Assembly (NCBI RefSeq): GCF_000758165.1
Contig: NZ_JNUP01000031.1
Span: 1 to 64,000, forward strand
Source of the DNA: Spirochaeta lutea
GTDB taxonomy: Bacteria; Spirochaetota; Spirochaetia; DSM-27196; Salinispiraceae
Length of the DNA: 64,000 bases
Direction: 5' to 3'
A model generated the notes under the pieces. That model was given only the letters and a program-made list of their open reading frames with translations. It made no database searches and was not told where the DNA came from. Both the position numbers and the translations under genes were made by a program. Position 1 is the stretch's first letter. Every line of letters begins with the position of its first letter. This document shows positions 15,841 to 25,046 of the stretch, in pieces.

Positions 15841-17397
15841 TTACCGGTTTCCGGATAGCTGATTCATGAACAACCGGGATTGTATCGCTGCTTGGCCTAT
15901 GAACATGGGCCAGCCGTTGATAACCTCACACCCCGCCTTCTCCGCCCGCTGCAGAAACCGCGTTTTCGCCGGGGAATAGATGATGTCATAGACCACCTGG
16001 CCTTTCCTGAAGGCATATCCCGGAAGAGGATCTTCGTTGATCCGGGGACTCATGCCAAGGGATGTGGTTTGCACCACCAACTGAGCCTCAAGGCCTTCGG
16101 GCTCGTCGGTAATCGCTAATTCAGTCCCCCTTGGGACATATGCCTTGAGGGTCTTAACCAGCTCTTCAGCTCGCCGGCGGGTTCGATTCACTATATGCAC
16201 CGAGATCCCCCGGGTAACCAGGGCATACACACAGGCCCGGGCTGCTCCCCCGGCCCCCACAACCAGGGCAGACCCTACATTCCGGTCAAGGCGCGAGGCG
16301 ATGGGGGCCAAGAACCCTGGGGCATCGGTATTGGTTCCCCGCCACCCCCGGGGTTCCCGCAGGATGGTATTACAGGCGCCGATGGCTTGTACGCTCTCAT
16401 CCATGGAATCAAGATAGGGGAATATGGTCTGCTTATGGGGAACGGTTACCGACAATCCGCGGATAGTCAGGGTTTCAGCCAGGATAAAAAAATCCTCCAG
16501 ATCGTTCACCAGGAAGGGTAGGTACACCCCGGGAATACCATGCTCCCTGAATTGCCGGTTATGGTACTCCGGTGACTTACTATGACCGATAGGACTCCCG
16601 ATAATTCCGAACACATCCTCGGAACCCCTTAACCCGGAGAACCCGTACACAGACTCCAGTTCATGAGGATCTATTTGCCCCGGGGCTGCAGCCTCCCCTC
16701 CGGCTACCACCGGTGATGCAAAACTCAGGGAACTGCCAATCCGGGCGGATAGAACTCGGGTCGAAAACCCCTCCTCCCCCATCCCGAGGAGGATGTAGGG
16801 ACAGGATACCCCTCCGGTACCCAGCAGCCTTCCTGCCTGGAAAATTTCTGCGGTATCCGCCAGGTTTTTTGGCATTACCGCAGCCTTCACCATAAGCCGG
16901 TCTACCCCCATCTCCCGGGTTGCTGTCTCCAGGGTGGTCATACGGGCAACCAAATCACCGGGCACCCCGGAAAAATCATGAAAACTCCGAATTATTCCTA
17001 ACCCGAAGGATGCTGCGCGGGATATACAAGCTTCCATTTTTGACAAAAGAGGACTCCAATCCTCGATGTCGATCCAAATTCTCTGGATGGGAATCTCACG
17101 ATTTGATGTTCCAAGTAAGGCAATAACCTCGCCCAGGACCTTCAGCCGAGCTTTTTCATCCTCATCGGGCCACTGCCCGCCGTCCCGGCGGGCGCGGATG
17201 GTGAGAATTACTTCCAGCTCAGTGTTGGCAAAGATCCATCCTAGGAGGGTCTCAAGACCATTCAGGGTCTTCCAGAAATCCAGCCTGACCTCTACCACCT
17301 GGCTGACAGACCTGGTTTGTTCAATTAATTTCTGTGCTGCTCCGGCGTTATCCGCCGTCACACAGGTACATAGCTTAGATGCTCCAGGACCTTCCAT
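15841..17397 (-). CDS. aroDE: bifunctional 3-dehydroquinate dehydratase / shikimate dehydrogenase
   Basis: A 518-residue fusion. Residues 1 to about 235 are a type I dehydroquinate dehydratase, with VEVRLDFW near the start, IIRSFHDF in the middle and VDRLMVKAAV carrying the Schiff-base Lys. Residues about 255-518 are shikimate dehydrogenase: GIIGSPIGHSKSPEYHN, LSVTVPHKQTIFPYLD with the catalytic Lys, and the NADP loop VVGAGGAARA. It carries out steps three and four of chorismate synthesis. The same fusion order occurs in plants and chlamydiae. Its ATG overlaps the TAA of the upstream gene by one base, indicating coupling. Confidence 0.93.
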   Translation of the reverse strand: MEGPGASKLCTCVTADNAGAAQKLIEQTRSVSQVVEVRLDFWKTLNGLETLLGWIFANTELEVILTIRARRDGGQWPDEDEKARLKVLGEVIALLGTSNREIPIQRIWIDIEDWSPLLSKMEACISRAASFGLGIIRSFHDFSGVPGDLVARMTTLETATREMGVDRLMVKAAVMPKNLADTAEIFQAGRLLGTGGVSCPYILLGMGEEGFSTRVLSARIGSSLSFASPVVAGGEAAAPGQIDPHELESVYGFSGLRGSEDVFGIIGSPIGHSKSPEYHNRQFREHGIPGVYLPFLVNDLEDFFILAETLTIRGLSVTVPHKQTIFPYLDSMDESVQAIGACNTILREPRGWRGTNTDAPGFLAPIASRLDRNVGSALVVGAGGAARACVYALVTRGISVHIVNRTRRRAEELVKTLKAYVPRGTELAITDEPEGLEAQLVVQTTSLGMSPRINEDPLPGYAFRKGQVVYDIIYSPAKTRFLQRAEKAGCEVINGWPMFIGQAAIQSRLFMNQLSGNR

Positions 17398-17921
17398 TAA
17401 AACTCACTCCTATATACATAGGCATCTTCCAACCCCTGCTCACCAAAGAGTAACCGTAACCGTATGGGAAAGCCGCGCTCCGCCAGGCGGTACAGAAGTT
17501 CATCCTCTGCCTGAAACACCGGCTCCCCCAAGGTAGTCCTTACACTAGCAAGGTCCTGACCCATACGTACCCCGAAAATAGGATCGGGATGGCGGTGATC
17601 AAAACGCACCTGCCAGACCCGATCATTATTCCAGTAGATATAGCTGAAATCATTGTAAAAAAAGACAATATCATCCTGCCAGGGCTCGTCTCCACGCTGA
17701 ACATACATCCTAAGGGGCATACCGTACTGTTCAAAGACCTGAAACAGCACCATCCCCAGGGCGTCCGCTTCTTGGCCGTTAATCACAGCCTGGGCCGTCC
17801 CGGAGAACCCCGAACCGATTGCCCCGTATACCAAAACCCCAAGGATGAACCCACCCAGCCGGGCGGTCGGATGAGTCCGTTTTATTCTTTTTTCTCCGGG
17901 AAATAAGCCTACCATGTGCAT
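17397..17921 (-). CDS. exported protein of unknown function
   Basis: About 174 residues. A basic N-terminus (KRIKR) is followed by a hydrophobic stretch from LGGFILGVLVYG to an AQA-type cleavage site near residue 40. The mature part is rich in aromatic and acidic residues (FFYNDFSYIYWNNDRVWQV) and ends with a predicted beta-rich segment. It resembles the small periplasmic proteins often seen in spirochaetes but I cannot assign a family. The start is uncertain: ATG 17921 suits the signal peptide; ATG 17966 and 17915 are also in frame. It overlaps aroDE, which lies downstream. Confidence 0.6.
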   Translation of the reverse strand: MHMVGLFPGEKRIKRTHPTARLGGFILGVLVYGAIGSGFSGTAQAVINGQEADALGMVLFQVFEQYGMPLRMYVQRGDEPWQDDIVFFYNDFSYIYWNNDRVWQVRFDHRHPDPIFGVRMGQDLASVRTTLGEPVFQAEDELLYRLAERGFPIRLRLLFGEQGLEDAYVYRSEF

Positions 17922-18032
17922 TCTACGTGTATCCCTCTCGGGGTGCCAGGCCCCGTATGCAATCATCTATTCGAACACCGACTCTTGGGCATACTGGTGA
18001 CACCCATCGTCCCAGGCTATCCCGCTTCCCCA

Positions 18033-18049
18033 GGGCCCTTCAAGGGCCC
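18033..18049. other. Short perfect hairpin after the EAL gene
   Basis: GGGCCCTT-C-AAGGGCCC forms an 8-bp palindrome with a 1-nt centre, 28 bp after the stop of the EAL-domain gene. No T-run follows, so a classical terminator is not indicated. Confidence 0.4.
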
Positions 18050-18076
18050 GATCCATGGAATCCGGGAACCCGGCGC

Positions 18077-19720
18077 TTAGGAAAGGGGAAGCACCCCGCC
18101 GGTAGAGAGATAACTCTGAAACGTATCAGCGTCTACCGGGGGCGAGAAGTAGTACCCCTGAATATACTCTGCCCCCTCCGCCTCTAAGAAATCGAGTTGT
18201 GGTTTATACTCTACCCCTTCCGCGATGGTCTCAATCTTCAGACTATGGGCTAAAGAAATAATGGCCCGCACAATCTCCTGGTTGTCTTGGCTGGAGACCA
18301 CATCATCAATAAAGGATTTATCAATCTTGAGGGTATTTACCGGAAGTTTCCTCAGGTAATTCAGGGAGCTGTAGCCGGTTCCAAAATCATCAATACTTAA
18401 CCTGATGCCGGCATTTCTCAGGGCGGACATTTTTTCAATGGATTCATTGGGATTACTCATAATAGTCCCCTCCGTCAGCTCCAGCTTGATATGCCTTCCC
18501 CCCAGACCGTTAGCCTTCAGGATATTTAACACCGAGTCTACCAGATCCTTCTGACTAAATTGAACGGGGCTCAGGTTTACCGATAGGTACAAATCCTCCA
18601 TTCCTTCCTTGATCCACCGGGAAAGCTGCCGACATGCCTGATACAGGATCCACCGGCCAATAAGCCGAATAGACCCGTTCGCCTCAGCAATGGGTATGAA
18701 GAGCCCCGGACTGACATCCCCGAGATTTGGATGGCGCCAACGCACCAGAACCTCTGCCCCTACAATCTTGCCGGAGATTCGACAAAAGGGCTGAAACACA
18801 AGATGAAACTGATCAAAGCCGCCCTGAATAGCATTATGCAGTTCAGTCTCAACCTGACGACGGTAGCGGAATTTACGCCCGATTTCATCAGTATACAGCC
18901 GATAGCGTTTCCCGTTATGCTCAGCCTCGTTTAGCGCTACCTCAAGGTTTATTAAAAGGGATTCTGATGTCTCTCCATCGTCGGGGTACAGTGTCGCAGC
19001 TCCCAAAGCACTGAATCGAATATCCTCCGCGGGGGGATCGTGAGGCTGGGCCACCGCCTGAATCAAGGACTCTAAAAGTTTCTCCACGCGTTTTGCTGAA
19101 GGCGCCTGGGGATAGAGGATATAAAACTCATCAAGTCGGTCAGATTGATACAAACAACCCTGGTCCAATTTCATCTTCAGCCGCAGGGTACTCTTGTACA
19201 ATAGGGCCTTTGTCCGGTCTCTGCTGTTTTTTATCCGTCCGTAGGCATCATCCAGCCGGATGACCATGAGACAAAATCTCTGGGGTACCAAATCCGATAG
19301 CTCAAACTCGCCAGCGCATCCCGATGCGTCGCTGAGCTTGAGTTGTTCCGGAATTTGCTCGTCATGATAATGAGGCCCATCCGCATCAATTCCGGTATCC
19401 TGAATTTCTCTGGTGATCTCGCTGAGAATCTCCCGGCTATCTTCGGAGGGAAGCGACTCTGCCGATGGGTCCTCCGCATGGGTTCCCGATCCAGTCAACA
19501 TATCAAGATCCTGTAATAAGTACCGGTAGATGGGTAGACCGGTATCAGGATGTACCTTCAGAAGGTTTTCCGCCTCGTGACGCCTCCGGCGTTCCCTGCG
19601 GACCATCTCCTGAAGTTTCCGGTAATTCGGTAGTATTCTCCTCAGCAGCAGCTCTAAGCGCTGGGCACGTTGTTGAGGGTCGGTGGGCAATACTGTGGTT
19701 GACGATTCTTCCTTGGGCAT
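18077..19720 (-). CDS. cyclic-di-GMP phosphodiesterase with degenerate GGDEF domain
   Basis: A 547-residue cytoplasmic protein with no membrane segment. Residues about 145-290 are GGDEF-like, but the signature is DRLDEF rather than GGDEF, so cyclase activity is unlikely. Residues about 295-540 are an EAL domain: the motif reads EVLVRW instead of EALLRW, while the other metal and catalytic segments are intact (LSVNLSP, KLELTEG, SIDDFGTGYSS, LKIDKSF, AEGVE, QGYYFSPP). It should degrade c-di-GMP, perhaps tuned by the degenerate domain. The N-terminus has a charged helical region. A good promoter lies directly upstream. Confidence 0.9.
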   Translation of the reverse strand: MPKEESSTTVLPTDPQQRAQRLELLLRRILPNYRKLQEMVRRERRRRHEAENLLKVHPDTGLPIYRYLLQDLDMLTGSGTHAEDPSAESLPSEDSREILSEITREIQDTGIDADGPHYHDEQIPEQLKLSDASGCAGEFELSDLVPQRFCLMVIRLDDAYGRIKNSRDRTKALLYKSTLRLKMKLDQGCLYQSDRLDEFYILYPQAPSAKRVEKLLESLIQAVAQPHDPPAEDIRFSALGAATLYPDDGETSESLLINLEVALNEAEHNGKRYRLYTDEIGRKFRYRRQVETELHNAIQGGFDQFHLVFQPFCRISGKIVGAEVLVRWRHPNLGDVSPGLFIPIAEANGSIRLIGRWILYQACRQLSRWIKEGMEDLYLSVNLSPVQFSQKDLVDSVLNILKANGLGGRHIKLELTEGTIMSNPNESIEKMSALRNAGIRLSIDDFGTGYSSLNYLRKLPVNTLKIDKSFIDDVVSSQDNQEIVRAIISLAHSLKIETIAEGVEYKPQLDFLEAEGAEYIQGYYFSPPVDADTFQSYLSTGGVLPLS

Positions 19721-19736
19721 AGAGTACCTAAATGCA

Positions 19737-19765
19737 ATTCTACTCTATTAGGATGCTAATAACAA
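19737..19765 (-). promoter_or_regulatory. Promoter of the EAL-domain gene
   Basis: On the minus strand TTGTTA, 17-nt spacer, TAGAAT. The predicted leader is only about ten bases and contains AGG before ATG 19720. Confidence 0.65.
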
Positions 19766-19816
19766 TTGAGGTTCTGTAAAACCCCCGCATTACCCTGCCC
19801 TGCCGGGCGCACCGAT

Positions 19817-19853
19817 AAAAAAAAAGCCGCCGGAAGCAATGTCCCGGCGGCTT
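19817..19853 (-). terminator. Terminator of the hydrogenase operon
   Basis: On the minus strand a 10-bp stem (AAGCCGCCGG / CCGGCGGCTT) is followed by nine T residues. It begins 20 nt after the hydA stop. Confidence 0.92.
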
Positions 19854-19873
19854 GTTGGCTGCTATTGCAACCT

Positions 19874-21625
19874 CTATCGCTGATATATAGGCCTATCCAC
19901 ATACTTGGTATGAAGTAGTTCATGAGCCTTATGGCTCCCTGGCTTTTCCAGGAACTCATCATACAAGGCCTTGATGTAGGGGTTCTGATGACTACATCGA
20001 ATCTTCTGACCCTCATCATCTTTGTAGATACCGGCAATACGTTTTTTCCGGCGCTCGTCTGTGGCACCGTAGGGCTGTCCCCCTCCAGCTATACACCCGC
20101 CGCGGCAGGCCATAACCTCAATGAAGTGGAATGGCACCTCTTCACCGGCCTTCTGAGCTGCCTGAATCTGCTTGAGAACCGTCTCAATATTGCCCATCTG
20201 ATGGGCCACGGCAACCTTGACCTTCGTTCCTTTGATGTCAATCTCCGCCGCCTTGATGCCCTCAAGGCCCCGAACCTGTTCGAACTCAACAGTGCCGAGC
20301 TCCTCTCCGGTCACCATGTTGTAGGCAGTCCGCAGGGCGGCTTCCATCACTCCACCGGTTGCACCGAAGATAGTCCCGGCTCCGGAGTACATTCCCAGGG
20401 GATTATCGGGCTCTTCATCCGACAGGTTAAGAAAATCGATCCCCGCCTGCTTGATCATCCTGCTAAATTCCCGGGTGGTTATCGAGACATCGAGGTCCTG
20501 CTGACCGGTGCTGAACATGTGCTCATCCCTGGTGATCTCATACTTCTTTGAGGTGCAGGGCATGATGGATATGGAGAAAATATCCTTAGGATCAATACCC
20601 TTCTTCTGGGCGTAGTAGGTCTTGATCATGGAAGCCATCATCATCTGGGGGCTTTTTGCCGTAGAGAAGTGGGGAATCATATCTCCAAAGTACTTCTCCA
20701 GGTAATCCACCCAACTTGGACAACAGCTGGTAATCAGGGGCAGCTCCTCACCCTTTGTAAAGCGGTGAACAAATTCCGTAGCCTCCTCCATAATGGTCAA
20801 GTCGGCTGCAAAATTCGTATCAAAAATGGCATCAAATCCTAGACGCCGCAGGGCTGCATAGATTTTTCCCGTTACAATAGTACCGGGCTCAAGACCGAAG
20901 GCCTCACCCAAGGCTACCCGAACGGCAGGGGCTATCTGAACAACCACATGTTTCTTCGGATCCTGAAGGGCATTCCAGACCTTTTTAGTATCGTCCTTCT
21001 CGTATATTGCACCCACAGGACAATGGGCGGAGCACTGACCGCATTTGATACAGGGGGTATCAGCGAGTTCTATGTCACCGGCGCCTGCGATCCGCGTTTG
21101 ATCACCCCGGCCGATAAATTCCAGTGCCCAAACATCTTGCATACCCTGACATACCTTGGCACAGCGGCCGCAGAGTACACATTTCTCCGGGTCAAGCACG
21201 ATGGATGGGGTTGAGTCATCCACAGGCAGTTGACGAACATCCTTCTCGTAGGGCTGCTCCCGGATACCGAACTCAGCAGCAAGACGCTGTAGCTCACAGT
21301 TCCCGTTCCGGGGGCAGTACAGACAGTCATCGGGATGATTCGAAAGAATCAGCTCCACAACGCTCCTTCGGACCTCAACGATCTCCGGGTCGTGGGTGAT
21401 GACATTCTGCCCCTCCATTATGGGAGTAGCGCAGGCTCGTACGAGCTTAGGACTCCCCTCAATTTTAACCACACAAATCCCGCAAGCCGCCCAGGCCGGC
21501 AGGTCGGGGTGGTAACAGAGCACAGGGATTTTTACACCCATTTTTTCCGCGGCCGCAAGGATACTGGTCCCTTGGTCCACGGTCAGCTCATTTCCGTTTA
21601 TTTTCACCGTTATTTGCTTAGCCAT
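19874..21625 (-). CDS. hydA: [FeFe] hydrogenase catalytic subunit HydA
   Basis: A 583-residue group A hydrogenase. In order: a plant-type [2Fe-2S] domain (CYHPDLPAWAACGIC), a His-Cys3 cluster (HPDDCLYCPRNGNC), two [4Fe-4S] motifs (CVLCGRCAKVC and CIKCGQCSAHCP), then the H-cluster domain with TSCCPSW near 298, MPCTSKKYE near 355 and MACRGGCIAGGGQP near 500. It reduces protons or oxidises H2. With HydB and HydC it forms the electron-bifurcating type of enzyme that uses ferredoxin and NADH. GGAGG precedes ATG 21625. It is the last gene of the operon, before a strong terminator. Confidence 0.95.
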   Translation of the reverse strand: MAKQITVKINGNELTVDQGTSILAAAEKMGVKIPVLCYHPDLPAWAACGICVVKIEGSPKLVRACATPIMEGQNVITHDPEIVEVRRSVVELILSNHPDDCLYCPRNGNCELQRLAAEFGIREQPYEKDVRQLPVDDSTPSIVLDPEKCVLCGRCAKVCQGMQDVWALEFIGRGDQTRIAGAGDIELADTPCIKCGQCSAHCPVGAIYEKDDTKKVWNALQDPKKHVVVQIAPAVRVALGEAFGLEPGTIVTGKIYAALRRLGFDAIFDTNFAADLTIMEEATEFVHRFTKGEELPLITSCCPSWVDYLEKYFGDMIPHFSTAKSPQMMMASMIKTYYAQKKGIDPKDIFSISIMPCTSKKYEITRDEHMFSTGQQDLDVSITTREFSRMIKQAGIDFLNLSDEEPDNPLGMYSGAGTIFGATGGVMEAALRTAYNMVTGEELGTVEFEQVRGLEGIKAAEIDIKGTKVKVAVAHQMGNIETVLKQIQAAQKAGEEVPFHFIEVMACRGGCIAGGGQPYGATDERRKKRIAGIYKDDEGQKIRCSHQNPYIKALYDEFLEKPGSHKAHELLHTKYVDRPIYQR

Positions 21626-21643
21626 GATTATTCCTCCAGAAAT

Positions 21644-23431
21644 CTACTTGCGCAAAATCGCGTCAAACTTACATGCGTTAAAGCACTCACCACACTTGAT
21701 GCACTTATCTTGATCAATGAAGTGGGGTTGACGCTTTTCACCGCTGATACAGCTGACCGGGCACTTCCGAGCACAGAGTCCGCAGCCAATACACTTATCC
21801 TCTATGACGGTGTACCGTACCAAGTCGGTACAAACCCCGGCGGGACAATTCTTGTCTTCAATATGTGCCCTGTATTCATCTGCAAAATAGTGCATGGAAG
21901 AAAGGGCAGGGTTCGGAGCCGTCTGGCCCAATCCGCAAAGACTGGCGCGCTTCATGGCGTGGCCGATGCTCTGAATCTTCTCCAGATCTTCGGCAGTTCC
22001 CTTACCTTTGGAAATCTTGTCCAGGATATTGTAGAGCTTGCGCCCGCCGATCCGGCAGGGGGCACATTTCCCACAACTCTCCTCAACGGTGAACTCCAGG
22101 TAGAACTTGGCCACATCAACAATACAATCATCTTCATCCATGACGATCATACCGCCTGAACCCATAATGGACCCAAGTTCCTGAAGGTGTTCAAAATCGA
22201 TGGGAACATCAATGTTATCCGCGGTGATCACACCACCGGACGGTCCTCCGGTTTGAACGGCCTTGAACTTCCTTCCGTTGGGGATTCCACCGCCAATATT
22301 GTAGACAATATCCCGGAGGGGAGTTCCCATGGGAACCTCAACCAGACCTGAGTTATTGATTTTACCCGTCAGGGCAAATACCTTGGTTCCCTTACTGGAC
22401 TCGGTACCGATGCCTGCAAACCACTCCCCGCCCTTGGTCAGAATTACGGGGATATTCGCCCAGGTCTCAACATTGTTGATAACCGTAGGTTTGTCCCACA
22501 ACCCCTTGGTTGCCGGGAAGGGAGGCCGCGGCTTCGGCATTCCCCGCTCACCCTCAATAGATGCCAACAATGCCGTCTCTTCACCACATACAAAGGCGCC
22601 TGCACCCAGCCGAATTTCGATATCAAAGCTAAATTCACTTCCGAGAATGGAATCCCCGAGAAGCCCCAGCTCTCTCGCCTGAGCGATAGCGATTTTTAGG
22701 CGGTTAATCGCCAAGGGATATTCGGCCCGAATATAAATAAATCCCTTGCTTGCACCAACGGTGTACCCTGCGATTGCCATGGCCTCCAAAACCGAATGGG
22801 GATCGCCTTCCAGAACTGAACGGTCCATATAAGCACCGGGGTCGCCCTCGTCAGCATTACATACCACGTATTTCTGGTCCGCATCCTCCACTTGTTTGGT
22901 AAACAACCATTTCCGCCAGGTCGGGAATCCCGCACCACCCCGGCCCCGGAGGCCCGATGTTTTCAGTTCCTCGATAACATCATCGGGGGACATGGAGAAC
23001 AGAGCCTTTTCCAGGGCTGCATAGCCATCCCGGGCGATGTACTCGTTAATATCCTCAGGATTAATAAATCCGCAGTTGCGCAACACAACCCGCACCTGCT
23101 TCTGGTAGAAACTTATATTCTCAATTCCGGCGTTTTCTTTCCCTGCCTCACGGTATTGTAACCGAGAAACCGGCCGTCCTTTTACAATATGCTCCCCGAT
23201 AATCTCTTCTGCGTCCTCGGGTTTAACCTCAACGTAGAAACTTTCCTCGGGAAGAACCTTCACTATGGGTCCCTTCTCACAGAACCCGAAACAGCCGGTT
23301 TTTACAATTTGGACATCCTTTTCAATGTTATGTCCCTCGGCTGCCGCCTTTAAATTTTTATAGATTTTGTCAGCGTTACTCGACTCACAGCCGGTTCCGC
23401 CGCAAACCAGAATGTAATGGTTAAAAGCCAT
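21644..23431 (-). CDS. hydB: [FeFe] hydrogenase NADH-binding subunit HydB (NuoF-like)
   Basis: A 595-residue NuoF-type flavoprotein. An N-terminal thioredoxin-like [2Fe-2S] domain (CGGTGCESS, then TGCFGFCEKGP) is followed by the FMN/NAD region (GRGGAGFPTWRKW, NADEGDPGAYMDRS), an SLBB-like part, the cluster motif ESCGKCAPCRIGGRK, and two C-terminal [4Fe-4S] motifs (CIGCGLCARKCP, CIKCGECFNACK). It transfers electrons between NADH and HydA. ATG 23431 with GGAGG five bases upstream is chosen over the longer frame, which would overlap the preceding gene. Confidence 0.94.
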   Translation of the reverse strand: MAFNHYILVCGGTGCESSNADKIYKNLKAAAEGHNIEKDVQIVKTGCFGFCEKGPIVKVLPEESFYVEVKPEDAEEIIGEHIVKGRPVSRLQYREAGKENAGIENISFYQKQVRVVLRNCGFINPEDINEYIARDGYAALEKALFSMSPDDVIEELKTSGLRGRGGAGFPTWRKWLFTKQVEDADQKYVVCNADEGDPGAYMDRSVLEGDPHSVLEAMAIAGYTVGASKGFIYIRAEYPLAINRLKIAIAQARELGLLGDSILGSEFSFDIEIRLGAGAFVCGEETALLASIEGERGMPKPRPPFPATKGLWDKPTVINNVETWANIPVILTKGGEWFAGIGTESSKGTKVFALTGKINNSGLVEVPMGTPLRDIVYNIGGGIPNGRKFKAVQTGGPSGGVITADNIDVPIDFEHLQELGSIMGSGGMIVMDEDDCIVDVAKFYLEFTVEESCGKCAPCRIGGRKLYNILDKISKGKGTAEDLEKIQSIGHAMKRASLCGLGQTAPNPALSSMHYFADEYRAHIEDKNCPAGVCTDLVRYTVIEDKCIGCGLCARKCPVSCISGEKRQPHFIDQDKCIKCGECFNACKFDAILRK

Positions 23432-23447
23432 GGTATCCTCCGTTCGC

Positions 23448-23840
23448 TTAGTCCTGGACAATGTCCCGAGCCGGCCGGTCAAACACATGTTCGTTCAGTA
23501 GTTCCTTACCGATGATGTGCTGCTCAATGATCTGTTCTGCTACCTTAGGATCGACCTTCCCGTAGATAATGTCGGGCATCCCGGGCATTCTCACCTCGAC
23601 AACCGGTTCAGCATGGTCCAATCCAATACTTCCAGCCTGGCGAAGACTCACCTGGGTAAGATTTCTCTCCCGTAACAAATCGGTAAAAGCCTTTAAGGTC
23701 TGTTTTGCACCAGCGGCTATCCCGCTGGTACCCATTCCGATAATAATCTGAATGGTCTTGTTTTCTGTGTCTCTAATTTCCAGGGCCTGCTTGTTTTCTT
23801 CCCGTAGTTTTCGCAGTGCCTCAAGATTTAACTTAGCCAT
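23448..23840 (-). CDS. ferredoxin-fold protein lacking the cluster cysteines
   Basis: 130 residues with the fold of the thioredoxin-like [2Fe-2S] proteins encoded in this position of many hydrogenase operons (IIIGMGTSGIAAGAKQTL, then RQAGSIGLDHAEPVVEV). In the family these segments usually carry the cluster cysteines (GTCGIA and CIG-C); here they are Ser, Ser and Asp, and the whole protein has no cysteine. It therefore cannot bind the usual cluster. It may be structural or regulatory. ATG 23840 has AGGAGG upstream and overlaps the end of the ATPase gene by 8 bp. Confidence 0.8.
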   Translation of the reverse strand: MAKLNLEALRKLREENKQALEIRDTENKTIQIIIGMGTSGIAAGAKQTLKAFTDLLRERNLTQVSLRQAGSIGLDHAEPVVEVRMPGMPDIIYGKVDPKVAEQIIEQHIIGKELLNEHVFDRPARDIVQD

Positions 23841-24378
23841 CTATTTCCTCCTGTGATTTGAAAAACGCCTCTGCCAGTCCCAAGGCTTCTGGATCATCCA
23901 TACCGCCCAGTGCCTCATGCAGTTCCCTCCGGCTAACCCGGTAGGCTACTCCCCTGGTGCTATTGCTCCGGTGAAGAACGAACTCATGATCCCCGGGAAA
24001 GCTCATCATCTGAACCATGGTAAAGACCAGATCTCCCATGGGAGGGGTATCAATATTCGCCAGATTAAACCGAAACCGAACCGTCGTACCCACTCCGGGG
24101 GTGCTGTCTAGGGAAAATTCCCCACCGGTGGAATCAAGGAGCTGAACCAAAAAGGGAAGGCCTAGGCCAAGGGACCGCCCGGGATGCTTTTGCCCATCGC
24201 TGTAAAAGGGGTTCATGGCCTGACGAATTACCTCTTCAGCCATGCCTTTTCCGTTATCAGCAACGCAGCAATCCAAGCAATCCTCCTCCTGATCCAACCG
24301 AAGTTCGATTTGGCCCGCCCCGCTCTCTACGGCATTTTGGAAGATGTCCATTAAGAAGTCGCATAGTTCGTAGTGCAT
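23833..24378 (-). CDS. stand-alone GHKL ATPase domain protein of the hydrogenase operon
   Basis: 181 residues consisting mainly of a histidine-kinase-like ATPase domain: N box DIFQNAVESGA, G1 DNGKGM, G2 RSLGLGLPFL. There is no dimerisation-phosphoacceptor region, so it is not a complete kinase; an anti-sigma or protein-kinase role of RsbW type is possible. About 70 extra residues follow, including FTMVQMMSFPGDHEFVLHR. Such a protein occurs between hydC and hydB in hydrogenase operons of many anaerobes; its function is not established. It lies 32 bp after hydC. Confidence 0.8.
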   Translation of the reverse strand: MHYELCDFLMDIFQNAVESGAGQIELRLDQEEDCLDCCVADNGKGMAEEVIRQAMNPFYSDGQKHPGRSLGLGLPFLVQLLDSTGGEFSLDSTPGVGTTVRFRFNLANIDTPPMGDLVFTMVQMMSFPGDHEFVLHRSNSTRGVAYRVSRRELHEALGGMDDPEALGLAEAFFKSQEEIDG

Positions 24379-24410
24379 GGGTAGACCGGCAATAGGGTGC
24401 TAACCGGAAC

Positions 24411-24902
24411 CTAAGAAGCAGTAGACCGGTGCTTGGCAAGAATCTCGGCAAGTTGATCGGTTTTAACCTTACCGTACACCTCACCGTTAACGGTAAGAAC
24501 CGGAGCCAAGCCACAGCATCCGACGCAGCGCACCGATTCAATTGAGAACTCACCATCGTCGGTGGTGCAGTTCACACCGATTCCCAGCAGATTCTCGAGC
24601 TCTGAGATAAGATCTCCGCCACCCTTCAAATAACAGGCGGTTCCCATACAGACCTGAACCTGATTGCGGCCGGGTTTTTCCAGCTTGAAGAAATGATAGA
24701 AGGTAATGACCCCATAGATTTTTGCCAGGGGTACGTCAATCATTTTGGCCAGCTTTTTCGCGATTTCCCGGGGAATAAATCCGTACTCCTGCTGAGTCCG
24801 GTGAAGGATCATAATGAGATTCCCAGGTTTATCCTTCCATTCCTCGACAAACTGCTTAAGTCCGTCAGTTACTTTCAACTCTTCCGTCGTTACCTCAGGC
24901 AT
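24411..24902 (-). CDS. hydC: [FeFe] hydrogenase subunit HydC (NuoE-like)
   Basis: A 163-residue NuoE-type protein with a helical N-terminus (LIMILHRTQQEYGFIP, VPLAKIYGVITFYHFF) and a thioredoxin-like [2Fe-2S] domain whose ligands are visible as CMGTACYLKGG and CVGCCGLAP. It passes electrons within the HydABC complex. AAGGAGG lies 4 nt before ATG 24902. It is the first gene of the operon; the regulatory region toward rex is AT-rich and has a strong promoter. Confidence 0.94.
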   Translation of the reverse strand: MPEVTTEELKVTDGLKQFVEEWKDKPGNLIMILHRTQQEYGFIPREIAKKLAKMIDVPLAKIYGVITFYHFFKLEKPGRNQVQVCMGTACYLKGGGDLISELENLLGIGVNCTTDDGEFSIESVRCVGCCGLAPVLTVNGEVYGKVKTDQLAEILAKHRSTAS

Positions 24903-24978
24903 GAGCCCTCCTTAGATTTGAAGGGCCCCATCTGGTACATGAAGCCCTTACAGTGGTCGTGGTTTTTGGTACAATTTC

Positions 24979-25007
24979 ATTCTACTTGCTCTCTTTATTA
25001 GTGACAA
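24979..25007 (-). promoter_or_regulatory. Promoter of the hydrogenase operon
   Basis: On the minus strand TTGTCA (25002-25007), 17-nt spacer, TAGAAT (24979-24984). It lies about 80 bp before hydC. A TTGGTACAA dyad at 24966-24974, just downstream of the -10, is a possible half-match to a Rex site. Confidence 0.7.
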
Positions 25008-25046
25008 GTTCTTTCAAATAAAAGTGTGTAAGTTTATTAAAAAAAC

